Origin: an uncultured Verrucomicrobiota bacterium
GTDB lineage: Bacteria; Verrucomicrobiota; Kiritimatiellia; RFP12; UBA1067
NCBI GenBank assembly: GCA_946615275.1
Contig: CAMOHV010000076.1
Location: 1-6,377, forward strand
Direction: 5' to 3'
DNA length: 6,377 nt
Both the position numbers and the translations under genes were made by a program. The notes below the pieces were generated by a model. It was not told where the DNA came from, searched no databases, and saw only the letters and a list, made by a program, of their open reading frames with translations. Below, piece after piece: positions 1-6,331 of this stretch (its first letter is position 1; each line of letters opens with the position of its first letter).

Positions 1-1266
1 GGCGGGGATCGTGAGCTCCCGCGCGTCCGCAGTGCGCCGCCTCCCCTTCTCGTCCTTGCCGCGCAGCTTCGCAGTAACCTTGGCGATCCCCAGCGCCGCC
101 CCGGCCGGGAACGCCGGCGCCTTCGCCTTGGCCTCCCTGGGCGCGAACGCGAACGGACGGCTCTCCGCCGCCGGAAGCGGCATCACGAGGTCGTCGCATA
201 TCGCCGCCCCCGTTATGAACTCGCGCCGCGAGACGACCATCCGGTCCGCATACACTCTGACGAACTGGCCCTGGCGGCAGTCCATGCGCTCCGGAATGGC
301 CATAGCCTTCAGCGCATTGACCGCATCGAGGTCCTTGCTCCTGGGCGTCTTGCCGTTCTCGGCCCCGCAAGGCGCCGCCACCAGCCCGGGAATTGCGAGC
401 CCCACATTGCGCAGCGAGGCGCATCCTATGGACGTGAACGCCCCCTGCCACACGGAGCGCTCGTCGGTCAGCGACGTGTGCGAATGCCCTGAGAACGCCA
501 CCGCGTTGGGATGGGCCGAGAGTACGGCGCTGGACACGCCGTCGTCCTGCCCCCACACCTTCATGCCGTGCACCGTGGCGCGCGGATGGGGATGCTGCAC
601 GTGGAAGAACGGCTTCGCCGGGTCGAACGGCGTCTTTCGCGCGGCGTAGAACTCCTTGAGGCCCTTTGTGAACTTCTCGCACTTGCCGTTGCATCCGCCG
701 TTCGTCCAGTGCGCGCCGATGAATGGATAGCCCTTCACTGTCTTCTCGAAGAACGGCGTCCACTCCTCGTGGAATATCTCGTCCCACCATCTGCGCGGAT
801 CGCGCACGAGCAGATTCGCGTTGCGCGCGGCCTCGTCCTTGTAGACCTCCTTGGCGCGGCCGGGGCTGGACCAGTCGTGGTTGCCGAACACGAAAACGCG
901 CTCTACATGCCGCCCGTCCGGCGCCTTGTCGTTGGGGAACACCTTGAACCAGGCGTCCGCAAGCGCCTTGAGCTCGCCGACGAGGCCGCTGTGCGCCATG
1001 TCGCCCGCGATCACCACTGCGTCGGCGCCGCGGTCGCGGAACCAGGCGAAGGCCGCCTCCAGGGTCTTGGTGTCGTATGCGCCCCTGAGGCGCTCGCCGC
1101 CGGGGGCCAGGCACACGTGGACGTCGGAGAGGACTCCGAACGAAAGCGCCGGGGCTCCGCCCGCGAAGGCGTCGGGCGGCGCCGAGAAAATGCGGCGGGG
1201 GCCAAGCGCGAACGCGCCCGCAAGCCCGCCTATGAAGAATCTTCTTGTGGTCATTGGTCTGTTCAT
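1..1266 (-). CDS. Tat-exported calcineurin-like metallophosphoesterase (3' end beyond window)
   Basis: This frame is open from the ATG at 1264-1266 to the window edge, giving 422 codons with no stop, so the C-terminus is missing. The N-terminus is a twin-arginine signal: TTRRFFIGG at residues 6-14 followed by a short hydrophobic stretch, suggesting export of an already folded metalloprotein to the periplasm. The calcineurin-like metal-site motifs appear in order: SDVH (Asp48, His50), GD (Asp89, within AGDMAH), GNHD (Asn129, His130, Asp131), QHPH (about His225) and GHSH (His261, His263). In this family these residues hold a two-metal centre that hydrolyses phosphomonoesters or diesters; the substrate cannot be read from the sequence. 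The second motif reads GDMAH rather than the commoner GDxxD. Residues 330-422 look like a C-terminal beta-rich domain. The start is fixed by GAGGAG four bases upstream; a second ATG four codons in is too far from it. The gene lies 32 bp after the lipase stop, so co-transcription is likely. Confidence 0.9.
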   Translation of the reverse strand, partial: MNRPMTTRRFFIGGLAGAFALGPRRIFSAPPDAFAGGAPALSFGVLSDVHVCLAPGGERLRGAYDTKTLEAAFAWFRDRGADAVVIAGDMAHSGLVGELKALADAWFKVFPNDKAPDGRHVERVFVFGNHDWSSPGRAKEVYKDEAARNANLLVRDPRRWWDEIFHEEWTPFFEKTVKGYPFIGAHWTNGGCNGKCEKFTKGLKEFYAARKTPFDPAKPFFHVQHPHPRATVHGMKVWGQDDGVSSAVLSAHPNAVAFSGHSHTSLTDERSVWQGAFTSIGCASLRNVGLAIPGLVAAPCGAENGKTPRSKDLDAVNALKAMAIPERMDCRQGQFVRVYADRMVVSRREFITGAAICDDLVMPLPAAESRPFAFAPREAKAKAPAFPAGAALGIAKVTAKLRGKDEKGRRRTADARELTIPA

Positions 1267-1270
1267 TTTG

Positions 1271-1276
1271 CTCCTC
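1271..1276 (-). promoter_or_regulatory. Shine-Dalgarno of the phosphoesterase gene
   Basis: GAGGAG on the minus strand lies four bases before the ATG at 1264-1266. It selects this start over the in-frame ATG at 1252-1254. It also shows that this genome uses canonical Shine-Dalgarno sites, which makes their absence before the lipase gene noticeable. Confidence 0.75.
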
Positions 1277-1298
1277 GTTTCTGTTTCTGGCCGCTTGT

Positions 1299-2795
1299 TC
1301 ACCGCTTGTCGTCCGGCGGATCTCTCCGATGCGAGTACACCGCCGAGGGGCCGTGGATCTCCGCGGACTTCATCCATGCGATGTAGGTCTGCGTGGCGTG
1401 CATGCACGAAAGCCGCCAGGGGAGGTCGAACATGCCGGGCTGGCGCGAGAAGTCGCGTCCGTCGGGATTGTAGAACATGGGCCTGGGGTTGCCCTCGCTG
1501 ACGGTGGAGTATGTCTGCGAGAGCTTCCCCACGTCGCCGCCAAGGGATATGTCGCGCTCGCGGGCCGCGGCGTCGTCCATGCAGCGGTAGAGAAGCATCT
1601 CGAGTATGGAATGGACGCTCGTGGAGTTGCCGTCGGCGCGCTGCTCGGGCGTGAGGCGGTAGAGGTCCGGCACGGACGGAGCTACGGCGCCGAGGACGGA
1701 CGGCAGAAACATAGTGGAGTTCGTCCCAAGGGGCGTGTGCCAGTATTCGTATCCGGTCATGGCCTTGAACTCGTCCTTCATCGTGACGTACGCCGGATCG
1801 GTCCACGACCCGGTGAACGGGAGGTCGTCGAAGCTGCGCAGCACGAAGTCGCGGCCGTATCGGCGTGAGCGCCAGATGGCGAGCGGCACGCGCGGGACCA
1901 TGTCCTCGGGGTTGACGATGTTGAAGATGTTGTCGTAGACCCGCGCCTCGCACGGCACGTCCGCCCGCAGCGTCACGTTCGGCGGAGCGAATGCGTAGAC
2001 GAACACGTTGCGCCTGTCCACGGCGGCGAAGGGCGAGCCGGCGGACGGCTTGTCCAGGGCGGCGCCGATGAGGTTCGCCACGGCCGCGCCGCGGCTGTGC
2101 CCCGCCACCACGACCTTCGCCGTGGCGAGGTCCACTCCGTTCGAGGCCAGATGGCCGGCCAAGGCGGCCATCACGCATTCCGCCGCCCTCGAGAAGCCTT
2201 CGTGGAGGGGCGGGACGTCCTCCGGCGCGGGATCGGCCGCGCGCGCCCAGGAATTGCATGCGTTCATGTTCGAGAGCCATTCCGCCCGCCCGAACGTGCC
2301 GCGCACCACGATGAACACCACGTCGCGCAGCGCGCCGCCCACGACGGCCCTCTTCACCGCGATCGTGAATCCCGTCTGGTCGCGCCCCCACGCCGCGTCG
2401 CGGTAGTCAAGGTCCCGCCCGTAGCGGCGCAGCATCAGCCCTTCGTTGAAGCCAAGGTCCCTGAGCGTCTCCACGTCCATGCCGAGCCTGTAGCCGTATA
2501 CTGACGCGGCCAGGGCGGAAAACGGCCCCGCGAGGCGCTGATGGTACGCGTCCGGGTCGGACGCAAGCCACTCGTCGCTCCAGGCGAAGACCGCGCTGTT
2601 CTCCACGGAATAGTCGTGGATGAACGGAAAACGGAACGTGTGGGCCACTCCGGGCCCCGCGCTGCGCGACGCGCACCCCGCCGCGAAGGCCAGGGCCAGG
2701 ACGGCGCAACATCCGGCCGCCGCGGCAGATGCCCGCGCATGGCCGCGGCCGGAGCGGACGGCGGAATCGAATATTGCTGGAGGTTCGGTTTCCAT
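1299..2795 (-). CDS. Class 3 lipase-like lipoprotein (alpha/beta hydrolase)
   Basis: This 498-residue protein (numbered from the ATG at 2793-2795) probably hydrolyses acyl esters at the cell envelope. A hydrophobic run ends in FAAGC, a plausible lipobox with lipidated Cys41 and Ala at +2, so sorting to the outer membrane is possible. The fold is that of class 3 lipases: VVRGTF (about residues 163-168) followed by EWLSN resembles the oxyanion-hole strand, AGHSRG carries the nucleophile Ser234, NPEDMVPRVPL carries the likely acid Asp298, and STSVHS carries the likely base His395. The Asp-to-His gap of about 97 residues is long for the family and may form a lid or substrate-binding insertion. 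The n-region before the hydrophobic core is also unusually long, about 25 residues. A GTG two codons upstream (2799-2801) extends the frame but directly abuts a -10 hexamer, so ATG is preferred. No Shine-Dalgarno is visible. The true substrate (triacylglycerol, phospholipid or another ester) is unknown. Confidence 0.87.
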   Translation of the reverse strand: METEPPAIFDSAVRSGRGHARASAAAAGCCAVLALAFAAGCASRSAGPGVAHTFRFPFIHDYSVENSAVFAWSDEWLASDPDAYHQRLAGPFSALAASVYGYRLGMDVETLRDLGFNEGLMLRRYGRDLDYRDAAWGRDQTGFTIAVKRAVVGGALRDVVFIVVRGTFGRAEWLSNMNACNSWARAADPAPEDVPPLHEGFSRAAECVMAALAGHLASNGVDLATAKVVVAGHSRGAAVANLIGAALDKPSAGSPFAAVDRRNVFVYAFAPPNVTLRADVPCEARVYDNIFNIVNPEDMVPRVPLAIWRSRRYGRDFVLRSFDDLPFTGSWTDPAYVTMKDEFKAMTGYEYWHTPLGTNSTMFLPSVLGAVAPSVPDLYRLTPEQRADGNSTSVHSILEMLLYRCMDDAAARERDISLGGDVGKLSQTYSTVSEGNPRPMFYNPDGRDFSRQPGMFDLPWRLSCMHATQTYIAWMKSAEIHGPSAVYSHRRDPPDDKR

Positions 2796-2801
2796 GGGCA
2801 C

Positions 2802-2830
2802 AGTATACCAAACCTGCCCCTCCCGCGCAA
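2802..2830 (-). promoter_or_regulatory. Promoter of the lipase-phosphoesterase unit, probably leaderless
   Basis: On the minus strand a -10 hexamer TATACT (2802-2807) is preceded by TGG, giving an extended -10 form (TGnTATACT). TTGCGC (2825-2830) lies at the standard 17-bp spacing; it matches only the TTG half of the -35 consensus. The -10 box ends six bases before the lipase ATG, so a normal start site would fall on the A of that ATG. The promoter fills most of the 58-bp gap after the beta-helix gene. Confidence 0.55.
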
Positions 2831-2835
2831 TGTCC

Positions 2836-2845
2836 CTGCCGGCAG
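2836..2845. repeat. Perfect 10-bp palindrome upstream of the lipase -35
   Basis: CTGCCGGCAG is a perfect palindrome located five bases upstream of the -35 element, between the beta-helix stop codon and the lipase promoter. It could be a regulator half-site pair or a weak hairpin at the end of the upstream mRNA. No U-run follows, so it is not called as an intrinsic terminator. In GC-rich DNA such a short palindrome may also be chance. Confidence 0.25.
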
Positions 2846-2853
2846 AGGAGGCC

Positions 2854-5800
2854 TCAGCGCATCAAGATCCACATCCCCGCAAGGCCCACGCGCACAGCGT
2901 TGGCCGACACGCTCAATGCGTTGGAGCCCACGAGCGCGCTCGTCGGCGCGCCGGATATCGACGCCGCATGCACTATCGCGACGCCGGGCCTCTCCTTCGC
3001 GTCGGCGTTGTCCACGGTGATCTCCACTCCGTCAAGGTCCAGCGCCCCTCCCATGACAAGGCACCCGCACTTGCCGTCGTCGCCGAAGGCATACGAGAGC
3101 TTCCGCGCGGAGAGAGTCGCGTCCCTGAACTCCATCACGCCGCCGCGATGGCCCGGCCACACGGCCCCCGTCACGACGAGCGCGCCGTTGGAGACCACGC
3201 CCGAGCCGACGAGGTTGGAGACCGTGTGCGTCCTTCCGCAGAGATCGAGAACTCCGCCGGCGAGCTGGAGCGTCGTCGTCTCCGGAAGCGAGAACTCTCC
3301 AGACGCCGCGAGCGTGCCGTTCGAGACGCACGTGGCGCAGACCCATGCGTTCGAGCCCGTGAGCGTGAGCGTGCCCTCGCCCGCCTTGGTGAACGCGGGA
3401 AGCGCGGCGAGATCGTCGCCGGACGCCGACTCGATCCCGTCTAGCGGCCGCGGCTGCTCCGCCCGCGCGTCGAAGTCCTGCGCGATCGTCACATCCTGCC
3501 CGGCGGTGTCGATCGTCATGCCGTTCACGCCCACGCTCGCGTTGCGGAAGTTCGAGACGAAGTCCGCCGCCGCGTTCGTCTGCGCGATCAGCGTCGCGCC
3601 GTCCATGACGAGAGTGGTGGTGTAAACGGCAGGGTCGGCCTTGGCCCGAAGCCACCGCGCGCGAACGATTCCGTCCTTGTACAGCCCGACCGTGCTGGTG
3701 CGCGCCGTCGAGCCTGGACTGTATGAAGCCGTTATCCCGCCTTCTACGTACACGAGGCCGTTGTTCGTCACCGTCATTATGCCGAATCCGTAATGGCCAA
3801 TGCGAAGTTCCGCGTCGTTGTTGGCGCGCAGCACAGAGAAAGAGCCTCCGTACACCTGCAAATAGCCGTAGTTTCCGTTCGCGTTCGACGTGTTGCCGCT
3901 CGACCCGCCGGTCAAGCTCCCGAACATTGGATATCGCGCCCGCACTATGGCCTCTCCGCCTTCATAGACCCGGAAATATCCCTTTGGATAGGCTGAGGAC
4001 GAGCCGTTGCCCAGCGAGAATGCGTTGTTGGCGGTCGAGGACGCCTCGAACCTTCCGCCGTGCAGTTCATACACGCAGCTCGGTGAATATCCGGGGCCGA
4101 ATTCAACATCTCCCGTGAACTTGACGCTTCCTCCGTACTGGCAGCACGTTCCCCTGTTCAGAGCCAAAGCCCCGAATGAAACGTTTGCATTGTTTGTGAT
4201 CACAACCGTACCGGCCGTACCGGAGCCGTTATTGTTGCCGATGCGAAGCGCCCCCGACGACGTCAGCGTGGAACCGTCAACGAGCAGCGTGCCGGCGCTG
4301 GATCCGCCGCTCCTGATGTCGTCTGAAGCGAAGACTGCGCCGCAGCACAACTCCAGCGTTCCGCCGGAGTTGATCGTGGCGCCGCCGTTCGCCGTGACGG
4401 CAGCGTTGGAGAATACCGTTTCGGAGGCGATTGCAGATGCGCCGGCTATGGTGGAGACGGACTGGCTACCGGCGCCCTCCGGCGTGGCCACGACCAGTCT
4501 CCCGTCGCGCACCGCCAACGTCTCGAACGCATTGTTCCCTTCTAGGGCAAGCGTCCCGGCGCCGGTCTTCACCAGTTTCACGCCCGTGACGCCCCCCTTC
4601 ACCAGGGCCGTCGCGCCGTCCACGACATTCGTCAAAGTCGGCGTGGAGCCGTCGCCCTCTATGCCGTTCTTGAACGTGAGCGCGTCGGTCGCGTATGCGT
4701 CGTTCAGCAGGAGCGGCACATCGAATAGCGGATCCGAGGACGGGCCCACCGCAAGCGGCAATGCAGAGTTTCCTCCAAGAGTGACTTCGAGCGGATGTCC
4801 GTATGCCGAGAAACCCGCGCCCGTTCCGCCTTCCGCAAGCGGCACGACGGAGATCTGCCCGCCACCCGAGCCGAATGAACCGGTGAACGTGCCTGCGGTG
4901 ACCGAGCAGTACGTGCCGCCCTTGAGGACGAGATTGTCTGTCGCCGCAAGTCCCTGCCCGAAGTCCGCGACTAGCGTCCCTTCGTAGACGGTGAAGAGCC
5001 CGCCCCAGTTGTTGGCGCCAGTGAGCGTAAGCGGCGCGGCGCCGCTCTTTGAGCCGCCGGATGAAAACGAGAGCGACAACGGCTCGACGTATGGCGTGTC
5101 CGTCACGTAGTCGGATATGGTCTGCGTCCATGCGGAAGACTGCGCCACGGTCGCATCGCCGTCGGCCACGAAGTATGTCGTGTTGGTGCCGAAGGCCGTG
5201 AGCGCGGTCGAACCTGCCGATTCGTAGAACTTGTCTTCGCAGGCATCCCACATTCCTGCGACTACGCCCTTCACCGCCGGGCGGAAGTCTCGCACGCGCA
5301 CGCCGTCGTTCGTGATGACGCAGGAATATATGGTGGCAAGAGCCTGGGTGCTGAAAGACGACGATTTCGCACGCGCCCAGAGCACCATCGTATTCGTCGC
5401 AGTCGCAGTGTGTTTTGCAGTGGTAGTTTTCGAGCAGGACTCGCCTGTGGACTTCTCCACTACCCTGCCCTCTGCCGGTGATGCCGTGCCGTCGAGTGTA
5501 ACCACGACGCGCTCCTTAGACACGACCATCGCAGAAGGCATGTTCCAGTCCCCAGTCCCATTGTTGCAGGAGAAAGCCCAATGCCCGCCGCTGTTGGCTG
5601 TTCCGTTTATGTATGCGGAGAACGACAGCCCGACGTCGACGCCGAAGATGGACTGCTGCCCCTTCGTGCTGTTCATCTGGCAATCTACCACGCAGACCGT
5701 CTTGTCCCCGACGGGCTTGAAGCCGGTGTCGAGATAGCACTTAGCCGCGGTGCCCCCTGCCGATCCATTGCTTCTGACGCCTTCCACGAGATAGTCGTAG

Positions 5801-6150
5801 TCCACCGCGGACGTGGCGAGGAACGCGCGGCAGGCGTACTGCGCCGTCACCGCTGCGGCGGCGGGCAGTTCGATCGTCGCCTCGGTGGCGTCGTCGGCCA
5901 CGCGGCCCGTGCGCAGGACGTGCGGCCAGGCGGAGATGTCGGCGCCCTTGTCCGCGCCGTCGGTGCTCCATGCGTAGTAGAGGACGTGGGAGTCGCCATC
6001 CTCGCCGGCAGTCATCGTGACGGTGGCGGTGGCATCGTCCGCCGATACGTCGAGCCCCGTGATTTCGCGCGCCCATGTCTGGGAGCAGACGCAGAAGGCC
6101 GCCGCCGCAATGAGCGCGGTCCTGCGGATGAATCGTGTTTCTTCTGTCAT
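2854..6150 (-). CDS. Secreted LamG-like / beta-helix protein with autotransporter-associated strand motifs
   Basis: This 1098-residue protein starts MTEETRFIRRTAL. A Sec signal peptide occupies residues 1-27 (basic FIRR, hydrophobic TALIAAAAFCVC, likely cleavage after SQTWA). Residues 28-125 form a compact beta-rich module. Residues 131-330 resemble a laminin-G/concanavalin-like fold: YLDTGFKP at the start, IFG and VVVTLDG in the middle, then RVRDFRPA, GMWD and KFYES at the end. Residues 350-1080 are a Gly/Thr/Asn/Val-rich parallel beta-helix, with three stretches like the autotransporter-associated beta-strand repeat (KTGAGTLALEGNNAF, KAGEGTLTLTGSNAW and a looser copy near 373). No C-terminal beta-barrel, LPxTG or PEP-CTERM is visible; the protein ends GLAGMWILMR. 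Likely a surface adhesin or carbohydrate-binding structural protein; no catalytic site is recognised. The frame extends to an ATG at 6216, but AAGGA six bases before the 6150 ATG and the signal peptide position favour 6150. Confidence 0.82.
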   Translation of the reverse strand: MTEETRFIRRTALIAAAAFCVCSQTWAREITGLDVSADDATATVTMTAGEDGDSHVLYYAWSTDGADKGADISAWPHVLRTGRVADDATEATIELPAAAAVTAQYACRAFLATSAVDYDYLVEGVRSNGSAGGTAAKCYLDTGFKPVGDKTVCVVDCQMNSTKGQQSIFGVDVGLSFSAYINGTANSGGHWAFSCNNGTGDWNMPSAMVVSKERVVVTLDGTASPAEGRVVEKSTGESCSKTTTAKHTATATNTMVLWARAKSSSFSTQALATIYSCVITNDGVRVRDFRPAVKGVVAGMWDACEDKFYESAGSTALTAFGTNTTYFVADGDATVAQSSAWTQTISDYVTDTPYVEPLSLSFSSGGSKSGAAPLTLTGANNWGGLFTVYEGTLVADFGQGLAATDNLVLKGGTYCSVTAGTFTGSFGSGGGQISVVPLAEGGTGAGFSAYGHPLEVTLGGNSALPLAVGPSSDPLFDVPLLLNDAYATDALTFKNGIEGDGSTPTLTNVVDGATALVKGGVTGVKLVKTGAGTLALEGNNAFETLAVRDGRLVVATPEGAGSQSVSTIAGASAIASETVFSNAAVTANGGATINSGGTLELCCGAVFASDDIRSGGSSAGTLLVDGSTLTSSGALRIGNNNGSGTAGTVVITNNANVSFGALALNRGTCCQYGGSVKFTGDVEFGPGYSPSCVYELHGGRFEASSTANNAFSLGNGSSSAYPKGYFRVYEGGEAIVRARYPMFGSLTGGSSGNTSNANGNYGYLQVYGGSFSVLRANNDAELRIGHYGFGIMTVTNNGLVYVEGGITASYSPGSTARTSTVGLYKDGIVRARWLRAKADPAVYTTTLVMDGATLIAQTNAAADFVSNFRNASVGVNGMTIDTAGQDVTIAQDFDARAEQPRPLDGIESASGDDLAALPAFTKAGEGTLTLTGSNAWVCATCVSNGTLAASGEFSLPETTTLQLAGGVLDLCGRTHTVSNLVGSGVVSNGALVVTGAVWPGHRGGVMEFRDATLSARKLSYAFGDDGKCGCLVMGGALDLDGVEITVDNADAKERPGVAIVHAASISGAPTSALVGSNALSVSANAVRVGLAGMWILMR
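3250..3393 (-). repeat. Autotransporter-associated beta-strand motif, C-terminal copy
   Basis: Residues 920-967 of the beta-helix protein contain KAGEGTLTLTGSNAW, then SNGTLAASGEF and LQLAGGVLDL. This follows the pattern of a 'G-x-GTLTLTG-x-N' strand, then 'NGTL', then a hydrophobic strand, as in passenger-domain repeats (PF12951-like). It is the best conserved of the three copies. Confidence 0.6.
4483..4578 (-). repeat. Autotransporter-associated beta-strand motif, central copy
   Basis: Residues 525-556 of the beta-helix protein read LVKTGAGTLALEGNNAF, followed by TLAVRDGRLVVA. The 'K-x-G-x-GTL-x-L-x-G-x-N' strand and following 'DGRL' strand match the same repeat as the copy near residue 920. 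Confidence 0.55.
4906..5034 (-). repeat. Autotransporter-associated beta-strand motif, N-terminal degenerate copy
   Basis: Residues 373-415 read PLTLTGANNWGGLFTVYEGT, then LVADFGQGL and NLVLKGGTY. The 'LTLTGANNWGG' and 'EGTLV' elements match the repeat, but the leading 'K-x-G-x-G' strand is missing. It marks where the beta-helix begins after the LamG-like domain. Confidence 0.5.
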
Positions 6151-6156
6151 TGGCAT

Positions 6157-6161
6157 TCCTT
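6157..6161 (-). promoter_or_regulatory. Shine-Dalgarno deciding the start of the beta-helix protein
   Basis: AAGGA lies six bases before the ATG at 6148-6150 and directly abuts the in-frame ATG at 6154-6156, so only the 6150 start has usable spacing. That start also places the signal peptide at the very N-terminus. Confidence 0.65.
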
Positions 6162-6170
6162 GTATCCGGC

Positions 6171-6191
6171 GCGCGCCGAATGACGGCGCGC
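6171..6191 (-). promoter_or_regulatory. GC-only hairpin just upstream of the ribosome binding site
   Basis: An 8-bp perfect inverted repeat (GCGCGCCG with CGGCGCGC, arms 6184-6191 and 6171-6178) is separated by a 5-base loop, TCATT on the mRNA. It ends nine bases before the Shine-Dalgarno. The stem is entirely G-C, so it should be very stable in the leader mRNA and could affect ribosome access or protect the 5' end. No U-run follows, so it is not a terminator. Confidence 0.45.
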
Positions 6192-6255
6192 CTTGCTTGC
6201 ATTGTGCGATGTGCATATCATATCCTGAGGTAATTCATAAACCCCTTTTTCGTGG

Positions 6256-6282
6256 CAGGTACGGCTCAAGCCACCCGACCTG
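6256..6282 (-). promoter_or_regulatory. Bulged hairpin in the leader of the beta-helix gene
   Basis: On the minus strand, CAGGT (6278-6282) pairs with ACCTG (6256-6260), and GTGGC (6270-6274) pairs with GCCGT (6261-6265, two G-U pairs) around a TTGA loop. A 3-base CGG bulge (6275-6277) lies on one side only. No poly-U follows on either strand. It does not match a riboswitch class I recognise; a structured 5' leader element is the best description. Confidence 0.35.
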
Positions 6283-6331
6283 AAATAAGCCGCATAACTG
6301 CAAAAACACGATCAAGGCGTCCACGGCGAAA

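Noticed and set aside
11..649. 212-codon open frame on the plus strand
   Set aside because: It lies wholly antisense to the phosphoesterase, whose conserved motifs prove the minus-strand frame. The translation is low-complexity Arg/Ala/Ser/Pro with no motif.
511..1386. 291-codon plus-strand open frame
   Set aside because: It is antisense to the phosphoesterase and crosses into the lipase 3' end; its composition is dominated by Arg, Ala, Val and Gly, as expected of a high-GC shadow frame.
2834..2850. Intrinsic terminator after the beta-helix gene
   Set aside because: The CTGCCGGCAG palindrome has no proper loop and no U-run follows; it may be an operator or chance.
2620..3625. Overlapping plus-strand frames of 274 and 298 codons
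   Set aside because: Both are antisense to the beta-helix gene and the lipase start, overlap each other in different frames, and show no recognisable domain or ribosome binding site.
3720..4330. Possible inserted or foreign segment within the beta-helix gene, suggested by lower GC
   Set aside because: The reading frame and the Gly/Asn beta-helix pattern continue without a break, and the Asn, Tyr and Ser-rich codons explain the change in composition. No terminal repeats were seen.
4007..4987. 326-codon plus-strand frame rich in Pro, Ser, Val and Thr
   Set aside because: It is the complement of the Gly/Thr/Asn-rich beta-helix codons, which yields an apparently protein-like Pro/Ser/Val frame. 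The sense protein has clear family motifs.
6151..6216. Upstream ATG at 6216 for the beta-helix protein
   Set aside because: It would add 22 residues encoded across the GC-only hairpin and displace the signal peptide from the N-terminus. The Shine-Dalgarno is correctly spaced only for the 6150 ATG.
6210..6222. Second -10-like box TATGAT near 6215 on the minus strand
   Set aside because: No -35-like hexamer lies 16-18 bp upstream and there is no extended -10 TG, so the 6332-6361 promoter is preferred.
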